From Enhygromyxa salina (GTDB taxonomy: Bacteria; Myxococcota_A; Polyangia; Nannocystales; Nannocystaceae): a stretch of DNA of 64,000 bases. This document shows positions 16,431 through 24,044 of the stretch, piece after piece. Each line of letters begins with the position of its first letter. The stretch's first letter is position 1. Position numbers and translations under genes: made by a program. The stretch lies in the NCBI RefSeq assembly GCF_000737335.2, contig NZ_JMCC02000031.1, positions 62,001 to 126,000 on the forward strand, written 5' to 3'. A model generated the notes under the pieces. It ran no database searches. It saw only the letters and a list, made by a program, of their open reading frames with translations, and had not been told where the DNA came from.

Positions 16431-17339
16431 CTAGTGCGCGGTCGAGCGGTCGCCGCGGTGCCCCTTCGGTGCGTGCTTTTCAATGTAGCGAATGATCTCC
16501 CCCGCCACATCGATACCCGTAGCCGTCTCGATCCCCTCGAGCCCCGGCGACGAATTGACTTCCATGATCAACGGCCCGCGGTTTGATTGCAGCATATCGA
16601 CGCCAGCGACCCGCAGCCCCATCGCCTTGGCCGCCGCGATCGCGGTCTTGCGCTCGACGGGCGAGAGCTCGGCGCCCGCGGCGTGGCCACCACGATGCAG
16701 GTTAGACCGGAATTCACCCGGGGCGCCCTGTCGGCGCATGGCTGCAATGACCTTGTCACCCACGACAAAGCAGCGCAGATCCGAGCCCGCCGCCTCGGCG
16801 ATGAATTCTTGAACCAAAATGTTGGCCGACAACCCGTGGAACGCCTCTACGACCGAGCGGGCTGCCAAGAATGTATCAACCTTGATCACGCCGAGACCCT
16901 GGGTGCCCTCGACCAGCTTGATGACATAGGGCGGCTCGCCAACGGCCTTGAGCAGGCGGTCGACGTCGTCGGGGTGGGCGGCGGCGGCGGTCCGTGGCAA
17001 GCCCAGGCCCTTGCGCGTCAGGATCTGCAGCGCGCGCAGCTTGTCGCGCGAGCGGGCGATCGCCTGCGATCCGTTGACGCACAAGATGTCCTGCATCTCG
17101 AACTGCCGCACGATCGCGGCCCCGTACATGCTGGACGTCGCGCCGATCCGCCCGATCACGGCGTCGATGCCGGTGAGCACGTGATCGCCAAGCAATACGC
17201 GGGGGTTCTCTGGCTCGAGGCTGGCGCAGCAGCGCCGGAAGTCGACGAGCTCGATCTCGTGGCCTTGCGCCTGCGCGGCCTCCAGCATGCGGTTGGTGGA
17301 GTACAGGCGCGGATTCTGGGAGAGCAGGATGAACTTCAT
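16431..17339 (-). CDS. rimK: RimK-type ATP-grasp alpha-L-glutamate ligase
   Basis: A 302-aa ATP-grasp ligase of the RimK family, which adds glutamate residues to the C-terminus of ribosomal protein S6 or makes related poly-glutamate modifications. The N-terminus MKFILLSQNPRLYSTNRM matches the usual RimK start, so the ATG at 17339 is chosen over an upstream in-frame start at 17522. ATP-grasp features include PPYVIKLVEGTQGLGVIKV (phosphate-binding loop), ILVQEFI, and the metal-binding tail IMEVNSSPGLEGIE. Length is typical for the family. Upstream lie two copies of a GC-rich hairpin repeat, so it is probably transcribed separately from the 17568 gene. Confidence 0.93.
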   Translation of the reverse strand: MKFILLSQNPRLYSTNRMLEAAQAQGHEIELVDFRRCCASLEPENPRVLLGDHVLTGIDAVIGRIGATSSMYGAAIVRQFEMQDILCVNGSQAIARSRDKLRALQILTRKGLGLPRTAAAAHPDDVDRLLKAVGEPPYVIKLVEGTQGLGVIKVDTFLAARSVVEAFHGLSANILVQEFIAEAAGSDLRCFVVGDKVIAAMRRQGAPGEFRSNLHRGGHAAGAELSPVERKTAIAAAKAMGLRVAGVDMLQSNRGPLIMEVNSSPGLEGIETATGIDVAGEIIRYIEKHAPKGHRGDRSTAH

Positions 17340-17417
17340 GAAGATTCTCGGGGGCTGCCGCCGAACTGACGCTCGATCCGGCTGGCGACCCAATGACTCG
17401 AAGACTTTGGTGCGGAC

Positions 17418-17475
17418 AGTGAACCAGCCTCCGAATGCGTCCGCAAGCGGGGGAGACGCTCTCACCCGAGCTGAG
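17418..17475 (+). repeat. Dispersed hairpin repeat, copy A (degenerate)
   Basis: About 58 bp beginning GTGAACCAGCC and ending CACCCGAGCTGAGG. It is related to copy B 76 bp further on. The hairpin arms are imperfect here (GGGGGAG / CTCTCACCC). Confidence 0.6.
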
Positions 17476-17493
17476 GCTAGCTCGCTGCCGACG

Positions 17494-17551
17494 GTGAACC
17501 AGTCCAGGGAACGCGTCCGCAAGCGGGCGAGGAGCCCTCGCCCGAGCTGAC
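17494..17551 (+). repeat. Dispersed hairpin repeat, copy B (best preserved)
   Basis: About 58 bp sharing GTGAACCAG, CGCGTCCGCAAGCGGG and CCGAGCTGA with copy A. It contains the perfect hairpin GGGCGAGG-AGC-CCTCGCCC (17525-17543). It lies just past the stop of the 17568 gene on the minus strand and may act as its terminator. Confidence 0.65.
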
Positions 17552-17567
17552 ACCGACGCAGCCCGAC

Positions 17568-17963
17568 TCACGCGAGCGCGCGCGGAAGCCAGCGAGCGAG
17601 CGCCCGGAGGGTTGTCTCCGCAAACCGTAACATGTCTTTGTCGTCGGCGGCCGCGTCGGCGAGATCGCCGTCTTCAAACGCCTCGAGACGATCGACCAGC
17701 CAGCCGGCGGATACGGCGCCTCGCGTGAACCTAGACCCTGGCCCCGGCGAGACGGACTCGACCCCGTACTCCTCGAAGTGCTCGAACAACATGTCCATGA
17801 GCTCGTCGAGCTGACGGCGCTTGCGAGCGAGGAGGTTTCGACCGTGGTGCTCCGCGAAGCGACCAAGCAACGAGCGAAGCTCCTCTTGCCGATCGTGTCC
17901 CACCGAAGCGGGTCCGCCACCGAGTGACCGTTCTGCGACTGGGGTGATGTTGTCTTGTGGCAT
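17568..17963 (-). CDS. Small conserved-looking hypothetical protein downstream of an ECF sigma gene
   Basis: A 131-aa soluble protein that I do not recognise. The ATG at 17963 (MPQDNITPVAERSLGGG) is chosen because AGAGAGG lies about 8 nt upstream; a longer in-frame start at 18062 would overlap the preceding gene. The middle is helical and charged (RKRRQLDELMDMLFEHFEEY), and the C-terminus DMLRFAETTLRALARWLPRA is amphipathic. There is no membrane segment and no zinc-finger CxxC motif, so it does not look like a classical membrane or ZAS anti-sigma factor. It follows the ECF sigma gene by 70 bp in the same direction, which suggests co-transcription and perhaps a regulatory role. Confidence 0.7.
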   Translation of the reverse strand: MPQDNITPVAERSLGGGPASVGHDRQEELRSLLGRFAEHHGRNLLARKRRQLDELMDMLFEHFEEYGVESVSPGPGSRFTRGAVSAGWLVDRLEAFEDGDLADAAADDKDMLRFAETTLRALARWLPRALA

Positions 17964-18033
17964 GGTGAAACCTCTCTGGGGATCCGAGCCCCCGCGCGTC
18001 TGAAAGGGAGCACATCCAAGCGAGGGATCAGAG

Positions 18034-18585
18034 TCAACGCAATTCGACAACCCTGGGGTCATCGTCCAAATTTGCGCGTAGGCTGCGACGCGCGCGATGC
18101 AGGCGAGACTTGACCGCTGGCACCGAGAGCTCCAACGCGCTAGCGACCTCCGGGGCGGTCATGCCCTCGAGCTCGCGCAGCACAAACACCTCGCGGTCGA
18201 GGTCGGCGAGGTCGGCGAGCGCAGCGAGCAGCGAGGTGCGCAGCGAGTCGGCGCAGACCTGCAGCTCCGGCTCGCGTTCGCTACGGCCGAGGAGCGTCGG
18301 ATAGCTGCGCGAGGCGGTGTCGATCGCGTCGTCGCGCAGCGCGTGACGGCGGTGCCTTCGGCGGTGGCGGTTGAGCTGGCTGCGGGCGACGGCGGTCGCC
18401 CAGGTCATGAACGAAGAGTCGCCGCGAAACCCAGCGAGGTGCCGGACGATCTCGACGTAGGTGTCTTGCAACACGTCGTCGGGGTCGTCCTCGGGCCCAC
18501 ACATGCGTCGACAGATCGCCCGGAGCCGGGGCTGGTGGCTGCGAAGCAGCTCCGGGAGCGAACCCGGTGAGGCGGCGGTGTGCAT
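18034..18585 (-). CDS. ECF RNA polymerase sigma factor
   Basis: A 183-aa ECF (sigma-70 family group 4) sigma factor. Region 2 is visible as DDVLQDTYVEIVRHLAGFRG followed by SFMTWATAVARSQLNRHRRR. Region 4 is DREVFVLRELEGMTAPEVAS with the helix-turn-helix ELSVPAVKSRLHRARRSLR. Length and region spacing are normal. The next gene in the same direction is a small protein of unknown function that might be its partner. No recognisable anti-sigma factor of the zinc-binding type is adjacent to this one. Confidence 0.9.
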   Translation of the reverse strand: MHTAASPGSLPELLRSHQPRLRAICRRMCGPEDDPDDVLQDTYVEIVRHLAGFRGDSSFMTWATAVARSQLNRHRRRHRRHALRDDAIDTASRSYPTLLGRSEREPELQVCADSLRTSLLAALADLADLDREVFVLRELEGMTAPEVASALELSVPAVKSRLHRARRSLRANLDDDPRVVELR

Positions 18586-18632
18586 CTTTGCGAACGCAGT
18601 GCATGGCCCGTGCCGAGCACGACTGAAGTCAG

Positions 18633-18672
18633 CTTGGGTAAGGCTTCTCGCCCGGTTGGAGGGCGCGTCGGC
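18633..18672 (-). repeat. Dispersed hairpin repeat, copy C (reverse orientation)
   Basis: Read on the minus strand this gives CGGGCGAGAAGCCTTACCCA followed by AGCTGAC, matching the core and tail of copy B. It lies between the sigma-54 activator stop and the ECF sigma start. Confidence 0.5.
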
Positions 18673-18783
18673 GGACTGGAGCGTTGGACTGCGGCGAACA
18701 TCTCTCGCGCAGCGGCAAAAAATCGGAGCTGGGAGATCCGAAGCTGATGCGACGAAGATCCGATCGGATTCTCGAGCTCCGAT

Positions 18784-20322
18784 TTAGTCCTCAGTTGGAT
18801 CCGCGGGCGCGTCGCCGTGGTCCTCGGTGCCGCTGCGAAAGTCTTCTTTGCGCAGGCCGTGGCGCCGCATCTTCTCGAACAAGGACCGCTCCGCGAGCCC
18901 AGCGTGTTGCGCTGTCAGGCCGATCCGCCCGCGCGTTCGCGTGAGCAGATGGGTCAGATAGATGCGCTCACCGTCGCGCAGGAGCGCGTCGCGGACTTCT
19001 CGCCAGGGCAGCTCCAGCCACGCCTCGGGCAGCTCGAGCTGCGCGAGCTGCCCCAGCTGTTGTTGGTCGGGCGGGGTCGATGGGAGCAGCGGCGGATGGG
19101 CAGGGCCTGGCTTTGGATCCTGCGAGCGCGCGACGGACCGGGGCAGGTCCTCGAGGCTGATCTCGTCGCCAAGACACAAGAGCACGGCCCGCTCGATCAC
19201 GTTGATCAGCTCGCGGATGTTGCCCGGCCAGGCGTAGCCCTCGAGCGCCCGCCGAGCGGGCGGCGTGAACCCGCGGAGCTTGCGGCCCAGCGCGAGGTTG
19301 AACCGGGCCAGCTCGCGATCGAGCAGGCAGCTCAGATCCTCGATTCGCTCGCGCAGGGGCGGGAGCTCGAGCTCGATCACGCCCAGGCGGTAATAGAGAT
19401 CGGAGCGAAACCGGCCAGCGTCGATCTCGACTTCTAGATCGCGGTTGGTCGCGGCGATCAACCGGACGTCGATGGGGATCAGCTTGTCCGAGCCAAGCGG
19501 CCGCAGCTGCCGATCCTCGATCACCCGCAGCAATTTGGCCTGCGCGGCGACGGGGAGCTCGGCGACCTCGTCCAGGAACAAGGTGCCGCCGTGGGCGCGC
19601 TCGAAGTGACCGCGCCGGGCCTGGTGGGCGCCCGTGAACGCGCCGCGCTCATGGCCAAACAGCTCGCTCTCGACCAGCTCCGCGGGGATCGCCGCGCAGT
19701 TGATCGCAATGAAGGGCGCGCTGGCTCGCGGGCTCTGGGCGTGGACGAGCTGGGCGATTCGCTCTTTTCCCACGCCGGTCTCGCCAAGCAGCAGCACGGT
19801 GCTCTCGGCGATCGCAGCACGCTTGGCGACCTCGATCGCTCGCCGCATGGCCGGGCTGGCCGCGACCAAATCCGCGACCAGGTCATCGGCGAGGTCATCG
19901 GCCGATTCTGTTCCCAGGCGGTTGCTCTGCGCGAGCTCGCTCGCCGCCTCACGCAGCGTGCGGGCCCGCTCGATCAGCGTCTCGAACGCGGTCCGCAGCT
20001 CGTCGTCACCAAAGTCGGTGGTGAGCACGCCCAGTCCGCCCGCCGCGAGGATGGCCGCGCTGCTCTGCACATCGTGGCTCTCGGTGACGATCACGACTTC
20101 TGGCGGGGTGCTCGAGCCCCGCAGCGCGCCAACCAGCGCGGCGACGCCCGAGAACGAGCGGCAGCCCAGCACCACCGCGTCGTAGCGGTTCTTGCGCACG
20201 AATTCGACGATGCCTTTGTCGAGCTCGACCGCGCGGACCAGCACGTCCTGCATGCCAACGAGCGCGCTCAGGCGCTTGGCGAGCGGGCGACGGTCCGTGG
20301 CGACGAGCAGACGGAACAGCAT
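18784..20322 (-). CDS. Sigma-54-dependent activator (NtrC family) with degenerate receiver domain
   Basis: A 512-aa bacterial enhancer-binding protein. The AAA+ domain has Walker A GETGVGKE (180-187), the sigma-54 contact loop GAFTGA (227-232) and Walker B GGTLFLDEVAE (about 245-255). The C-terminus carries a Fis-type helix-turn-helix (about 455-495, RGRIGLTAQHAGLAERSLFE). The N-terminal 115 residues look like a receiver domain, but where the phospho-acceptor aspartate should follow DAVVL there is glycine (YDAVVLGCRSF, Gly53), and the acidic pair is reduced to one Asp (VATDRR). It is therefore probably not controlled by ordinary Asp phosphorylation. It is divergent from a PP2C-like gene 61 bp away. 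Such activators are abundant in myxobacteria, and its target promoters are unknown. Confidence 0.92.
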   Translation of the reverse strand: MLFRLLVATDRRPLAKRLSALVGMQDVLVRAVELDKGIVEFVRKNRYDAVVLGCRSFSGVAALVGALRGSSTPPEVVIVTESHDVQSSAAILAAGGLGVLTTDFGDDELRTAFETLIERARTLREAASELAQSNRLGTESADDLADDLVADLVAASPAMRRAIEVAKRAAIAESTVLLLGETGVGKERIAQLVHAQSPRASAPFIAINCAAIPAELVESELFGHERGAFTGAHQARRGHFERAHGGTLFLDEVAELPVAAQAKLLRVIEDRQLRPLGSDKLIPIDVRLIAATNRDLEVEIDAGRFRSDLYYRLGVIELELPPLRERIEDLSCLLDRELARFNLALGRKLRGFTPPARRALEGYAWPGNIRELINVIERAVLLCLGDEISLEDLPRSVARSQDPKPGPAHPPLLPSTPPDQQQLGQLAQLELPEAWLELPWREVRDALLRDGERIYLTHLLTRTRGRIGLTAQHAGLAERSLFEKMRRHGLRKEDFRSGTEDHGDAPADPTED

Positions 20323-20383
20323 TCGGGCGGATGATAGCGCGCTGAACCCTTCAGCTGTCTGCGTGGCTCAAAGCCAAGACTCG

Positions 20384-21031
20384 ATGCACCACGTCGGCGA
20401 AAACTCGCGGCGGAGCGAGGGCCCTAGCGCCGCCCTAGCCCGCGCTCGGATCGGGCCAGGCTCGAGCTGCCACGCGTTCGCGGATGACGAGCTGCGACTC
20501 TATGCGCTGGCCGAAGGCCACGGCCAAGGCCCGGCCGCCGAGGCTGCGGCCGCCGCGACGCTGCGGGCCGTCGTGCGCGCCCGGTCGAGCGCGGCGAGCT
20601 GGCGCAACGACGCCGCGGGGATCCAAGAGCTGTTCGACGCCGCGGCGCTCGAGCTGCACAGCTTGCGGTCGCAGCAGCGCGCGTATCGGGGCATGTCGAG
20701 CAGCTTGGCCGTGCTGGCGCTGGGGTATCGCCGGGCGGTGGTCGGGATCGTTGGGGACTGTGTTGGATTCCTCGCCCACGCTGGCGAGGGGCCGCGCGCG
20801 CTGGCCTGCGGCCAGGCGTTGCTCTTGGGCCCGGCGCTGGAGGTCAACCCGACGATCGTGACATTCGAGCGGCGCGGGGGGGATCGCTTGTTGTTGGCGC
20901 TTGGTGGGGTGCTGGAATTCATCGTGCAATACGGCGAGCAGGCCCGCTGGATGTCGGCCGAGGCCCTGGTCGAAGCGGGCTCGAGCCGCGCGCCCCAGCG
21001 CAACGCTGGGCTCGTGAGCGTTGAACTCTAG
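20384..21031 (+). CDS. Degenerate PP2C-like protein (possible pseudophosphatase)
   Basis: A 215-aa protein whose segments line up with PP2C/Stp-type phosphatases: ALAEGHGQGPAAEAAA (41-56) in place of VADGMGGH, GMSSSLAVLAL (103-113) in place of the GTT strand, AVVGIVGDC (118-126) in place of the VGDS motif, and DRLLLALGGVLEFI (167-180) in place of RLLLCSDGL. Two metal-binding aspartates of the family are replaced (Glu44, and Gly in LGGV), while Asp125 remains. The start at ATG 20384 avoids a long overlap with the divergent sigma-54 activator gene. Assignment to PP2C is my inference from motif order. If right, it may bind rather than dephosphorylate a phosphoprotein, possibly linked to the neighbouring activator. 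Confidence 0.7.
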   Translation: MHHVGENSRRSEGPSAALARARIGPGSSCHAFADDELRLYALAEGHGQGPAAEAAAAATLRAVVRARSSAASWRNDAAGIQELFDAAALELHSLRSQQRAYRGMSSSLAVLALGYRRAVVGIVGDCVGFLAHAGEGPRALACGQALLLGPALEVNPTIVTFERRGGDRLLLALGGVLEFIVQYGEQARWMSAEALVEAGSSRAPQRNAGLVSVEL

Positions 21032-21081
21032 CTAGATTTTTCCGCACGTCGTGCGTCCCATGGACCCCGGAAATACGTTGA

Positions 21082-21198
21082 GAGCCCCCTTCTAGGGGGC
21101 CACACATGCGGATGCGAACAAACGGCTCCGAGGAGCGAAGCGACCAGACGCGCTAGCGGCTGCAGTCGGCGAAGTCCAAGGTCGCTGTGGGGGTCAAT
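21082..21198 (-). repeat. Palindrome-ended 118-bp repeat, solitary inverted copy
   Basis: Read on the minus strand it begins TTATTGACCCCCACA, contains the shared core CTTCGCCGACTGCAGCCGCT and GGTCGCTTCGCTCCTCGG, and ends in CATGTGTGGCCCCCT followed by the second arm of a G/C hairpin. The array at 24045-24450 contains the same element. It starts 5 bp after the chrR stop codon, in the same sense as chrR, and sits between convergent genes, so it may serve as a terminator. Confidence 0.85.
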
Positions 21199-21203
21199 AA
21201 TAC

Positions 21204-21893
21204 CTAGGACCAGCCGAGGTAGCGATAGACCAAGCGCGAGTACAGCCCGTCCGGGACGAACGGACCTTCGTTGACCGTCAACAGCAGACACGGCTCACCG
21301 GGGAGCACCTCGAGCGTGTGGGTGACGTCTGCGTCCGCGCGCTGGATGTCGCCGCGCTCGAATTCGCCGCCACGCGTGAGATCCTCGAGCCCGCCCGCGA
21401 GCACGAGATCCAATTCGAGACCTGTGTGCCCGTGGCCGACAACCTTCATGCCCGGGCCAGCCTCGATCATGCGGATCACAGTGCGCGCGCCGGAGATGGC
21501 GACGTCGAAGGTGCGAAGCCCCGGCAAGCGGCGGCGCCACGCCAAGCGCTTGAACGGACCTATGATCTGCTGCAAGGGCCACGGGAACACGGCGTCATGT
21601 GGTGACGCGGGCGGGTCCGTGGATGGGAGCTCGACGGTCTCGGTCTCGCTGGGCAAGGTTGGGTCGACGCCTGCCATGATGCGGGCGACGAGCGTGTCTT
21701 CGTTGGCGGTGGGTGTGGAGATCGCCGTGCTCACCCCCGTGAGCGCGGCCCCGAGCGCCTCGTAGCTGGCGACCGTCTGGCGACAGGTTGGGCACAAGGT
21801 CAAGTGACACGCGACGATCAGCGCGTGGCCTGGGTCCGCAGCGCCGGCCGCATACTCGAGCAACACTTCGTCCGGCAAATGATGCTCAACCAT
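21204..21893 (-). CDS. chrR: ChrR-family zinc-binding anti-sigma factor with C-terminal cupin
   Basis: A 229-aa ChrR-type anti-sigma factor. The N-terminal zinc anti-sigma domain carries HLTLCPTC (30-37), the HxxxCxxC signature, in a context typical of ChrR (MVEHHLPDEVLLEYAAGAAD). The C-terminal half (about 125-220) is a cupin (KVVGHGHTGLELDLVLAGG, GEFERGD). In Rhodobacter, ChrR holds the group ECF11 sigma factor RpoE inactive and the cupin is needed for release under singlet oxygen. The ATG at 21893 overlaps the end of the sigma gene by 8 bp, so the two are translationally coupled. Confidence is high on family; the inducing signal is inferred from homologues. Confidence 0.93.
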   Translation of the reverse strand: MVEHHLPDEVLLEYAAGAADPGHALIVACHLTLCPTCRQTVASYEALGAALTGVSTAISTPTANEDTLVARIMAGVDPTLPSETETVELPSTDPPASPHDAVFPWPLQQIIGPFKRLAWRRRLPGLRTFDVAISGARTVIRMIEAGPGMKVVGHGHTGLELDLVLAGGLEDLTRGGEFERGDIQRADADVTHTLEVLPGEPCLLLTVNEGPFVPDGLYSRLVYRYLGWS

Positions 21894-22440
21894 GAGAGTG
21901 CTCCAAAGACAGGTGAGTGCGAACGCTGGCGAGCGCGAGGCGAATGCGGGACTTGGCGGTGCCCAGGGGGATCTGCAGGGCCTTCGCCGCCTCGGCGATC
22001 GTGGTCCCCTGAATATAGACCAGGGCCAGCAGCTCTCGCTGGTCGTTTGGAAGCTCGTCCATCGCGCGCTCGATCGCCGCGAGCTGGCGGCTTTGCTCCG
22101 CGGCTTTGTCCGGGGCCGGCGTGCTCGTTGTGGCCTGCGTCGTGACGAACGCAGGGTCGCGGGGATCGGGCGTGGGACGTTGGCGCTTGCGCAGCAGATC
22201 CGTCGAGCGGTTGCGCGTGATCGTGAAGATCCATGTTGCTGGTGCGGCGCGGGTTGGATCAAAGGTGCCCGCGCGCCGCCAGATCGTGAGCATCACGTCC
22301 TGGACCACGGACTCTGCGTCGTCGAGACCACGGCCCCGCACAAAGCTGCACAGGCGGCCGGTGTAGCGGCGGCAAAGCTCGGCGAACGCGTCGGTGTCGC
22401 GGGCTTGCGCGATAGCCTCGAGCAACGCGGTGTCGTCCAT
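21886..22440 (-). CDS. rpoE: ECF11-type sigma factor, partner of ChrR
   Basis: A 184-aa ECF sigma factor starting at ATG 22440 (MDDTALLEAIAQARDTDAFA). Region 2 shows FAELCRRYTGRLCSFVRGRG, DAESVVQDVMLTIWRRAGTF and WIFTITRNRSTDLLRKRQRP. Region 4 shows LPNDQRELLALVYIQGTTIA and the recognition helix PLGTAKSRIRLALASVR. The immediately overlapping chrR gene assigns it to the RpoE/ChrR (ECF11) group. A site TGATCC-N18-TAG reading toward this gene lies 126-152 bp upstream of the ATG, as expected for autoregulation. The neighbouring DUF4331 operon has the same site and is the likely local regulon. Confidence 0.92.
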   Translation of the reverse strand: MDDTALLEAIAQARDTDAFAELCRRYTGRLCSFVRGRGLDDAESVVQDVMLTIWRRAGTFDPTRAAPATWIFTITRNRSTDLLRKRQRPTPDPRDPAFVTTQATTSTPAPDKAAEQSRQLAAIERAMDELPNDQRELLALVYIQGTTIAEAAKALQIPLGTAKSRIRLALASVRTHLSLEHSHG

Positions 22441-22563
22441 GGGCGTGGGGCGGCACGCTAGCACGGGCACGACACGGGCTGCTAGCAGTCGAGATCCTCG
22501 CGCGACGGTGGTCGCCCGCTGGTGGTCGGGCAGCGAATCGTGTGTGGCCCGACGCACAGCACC

Positions 22564-22591
22564 ACTACGTCGCAACGCCGCGGTTGGATCA
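22564..22591 (-). promoter_or_regulatory. Candidate ECF11 promoter driving rpoE-chrR
   Basis: On the minus strand TGATCC occupies 22591-22586 and, after exactly 18 nt, TAGT occupies 22567-22564. This matches the TGATCC / TA-rich -10 arrangement known for RpoE of the ECF11 group. It lies 123 bp upstream of the rpoE ATG. Confidence 0.7.
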
Positions 22592-22595
22592 CGCG

Positions 22596-22633
22596 GCCCA
22601 CAACTCACAGCCTGCAAGCAGGTTGTGGGCGGG
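22596..22633. promoter_or_regulatory. Interrupted palindrome between divergent ECF11 promoters
   Basis: CCCACAAC...CCTGC-AA-GCAGG-TTGTGGG forms an inverted repeat whose left arm is interrupted by about 6 nt. It lies midway between the two divergent promoter candidates and could be an operator or a structural barrier. Confidence 0.35.
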
Positions 22634-22662
22634 GGCGTCGGCAAAAAAATATTGCTCATCCG

Positions 22663-22690
22663 TGATCCAGCCAGCGGGGCGCTTCGTAGA
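22663..22690 (+). promoter_or_regulatory. Candidate ECF11 promoter driving the DUF4331 operon
   Basis: TGATCC at 22663-22668 is followed after exactly 18 nt by TAGA at 22687-22690. It has the same spacing and motif as the divergent rpoE promoter. The expected transcription start is about 25 nt before the ATG at 22722. Confidence 0.72.
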
Positions 22691-22721
22691 CCTGGGACCG
22701 CGGACCGCGGGAACCCTGACC

Positions 22722-23348
22722 ATGAGCCGAACCATGAAACGAACCATCAAGCCTTTACTGGGTGTTGCGCTGCTCGCATTCGCTCTGACCCCTGGCGCCG
22801 CCAACGGTGCCGACCACGCTGACTCGCCCCTCGCAGGCGCAGACCCAGCCGCAGACATCTCGGATCTGTACGCCTGGCACACCGAGGACGATCGCCTGGT
22901 GATGATCGTCAACTTTGCTGGCCTCGGCGGCGCCGGCAGCCCAGGTACCTACGACGCAGACGTGCTCTACGGCGTCCGAATCGACCGCGACGGCGACGGC
23001 ATCTCGGATCACGACATCTGGGTTCGCTTCGGCCAAAACGGCGCGGGCGCGTGGGGTGTGCAGGTCGCGGGTCTGCCCGGTGAGGAGCCGGTTGAAGGTC
23101 CCGTCAACGAGACCCTGACCAGCGATGGCGGCGCGCTCGTGTTCGCGGGTCCGCGCGAAGATCCCTTCTTCTTCGACCTCGACGGCTTCCTCGCCACCCT
23201 GGACACGGGGACGCTCAGCTTCGACGCCAGCAACGACACCTTCGCTGGCACCAACGTGACCTCGATCGTGATCGAGGCCGACATCGCTGGAATCGCCGAT
23301 GGCGCCACCAATCTGAGCATCTGGGCCACTGCCGCCCGCAAAGGATGA
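22722..23348 (+). CDS. DUF4331 protein, N-terminal half
   Basis: A 208-aa exported protein. MSRTMKRTIKPLLGVALLAF is the start of a signal peptide ending near ANGADH. The mature start DHADSPLAGADPAADISDLY is the hallmark N-terminal segment of DUF4331 proteins, followed by strand-rich sequence (RLVMIVNFAGLGG, DADVLYGVRIDRDGDGISDH, TSIVIEADIAGI). DUF4331 proteins are usually one chain about twice this long. Here the rest is encoded by the next gene, whose ATG overlaps this stop codon (ATGA). GGGA 10 nt upstream supports the ATG at 22722, though ATG 22734 is also possible. The function of DUF4331 is not established. Confidence 0.88.
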   Translation: MSRTMKRTIKPLLGVALLAFALTPGAANGADHADSPLAGADPAADISDLYAWHTEDDRLVMIVNFAGLGGAGSPGTYDADVLYGVRIDRDGDGISDHDIWVRFGQNGAGAWGVQVAGLPGEEPVEGPVNETLTSDGGALVFAGPREDPFFFDLDGFLATLDTGTLSFDASNDTFAGTNVTSIVIEADIAGIADGATNLSIWATAARKG

Positions 23349-24043
23349 ACGTCATGACCATCGCATTGAATCACAACAACATCCTTTCGCTGTCTTGCGC
23401 GGCCGCGCTGAGCCTGAGCTTGTTCGCGAGCGGCTGCAACGATGACGGCGCCGGAACCTCTACCGAGACCGGGGAGACGGCCGGCGACGGCGACGGGGAC
23501 GGCGACGGCGACGGGGACGGGGACGGAGACGGCGATCCCACGGGCGACGGGGACGGAGACGGAGACGGGGACGCCTTCGTGTTCGACGGGTCTCCGGCTG
23601 CCGACTACACCAACCAGATCGATCGCATGGGCATGCCCGCGATCAACACGGCGGTCATCTCCTCGAAGGACGCCTACAACGCGGACAACCCGGAAGGGGA
23701 CATCGCGGGGACCTACGTGTCGGAGATCGTCGCGAGCCTCGAGGTCCTTCACGGCGCGCTCGACGACGACCTCATGGGCCTGAACCTCACGCCCTGTGCC
23801 GTCGACGACTGCGTCGCACAAGGCGGGCCGCTGGTGATCCCCGACACGCTCAAGCTCGAACTGGCGAGCCCGGCTGGGTTCCCGAATGGTCGCCGGCTCG
23901 CCGATCCAGTCATGGACGTGACCTTGGCGGTCGTGCTCCTGGATCTCGCGGTCCACGAGGCCACCGCGCTCGTCGGCGTCAACCCAATGGCCAACGACGT
24001 CCCGTTCCTGGGGTCCTTCCCCTACGTCGCCGAACCGAACTAG
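23345..24043 (+). CDS. DUF4331 protein, C-terminal half, as a lipoprotein
   Basis: A 232-aa lipoprotein: SLSLFASGC gives a lipobox with Cys31, followed by a Gly-Asp repeat linker (about 46-76) typical of Nannocystaceae surface proteins. The remainder carries the second DUF4331 signature: DRMGMPAINTAVI, then PDTLKLELASPAGFPNGRRL and ADPVMDVTLAVVLLDLAV. It overlaps the preceding gene by 4 bp and is probably co-translated. Thus one conventional DUF4331 chain seems to be divided into a soluble exported part and a membrane-tethered part. A tandem 118-bp repeat array begins 1 bp after the stop codon. Confidence 0.88.
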   Translation: MNVMTIALNHNNILSLSCAAALSLSLFASGCNDDGAGTSTETGETAGDGDGDGDGDGDGDGDGDPTGDGDGDGDGDAFVFDGSPAADYTNQIDRMGMPAINTAVISSKDAYNADNPEGDIAGTYVSEIVASLEVLHGALDDDLMGLNLTPCAVDDCVAQGGPLVIPDTLKLELASPAGFPNGRRLADPVMDVTLAVVLLDLAVHEATALVGVNPMANDVPFLGSFPYVAEPN

Positions 24044-24044
24044 T

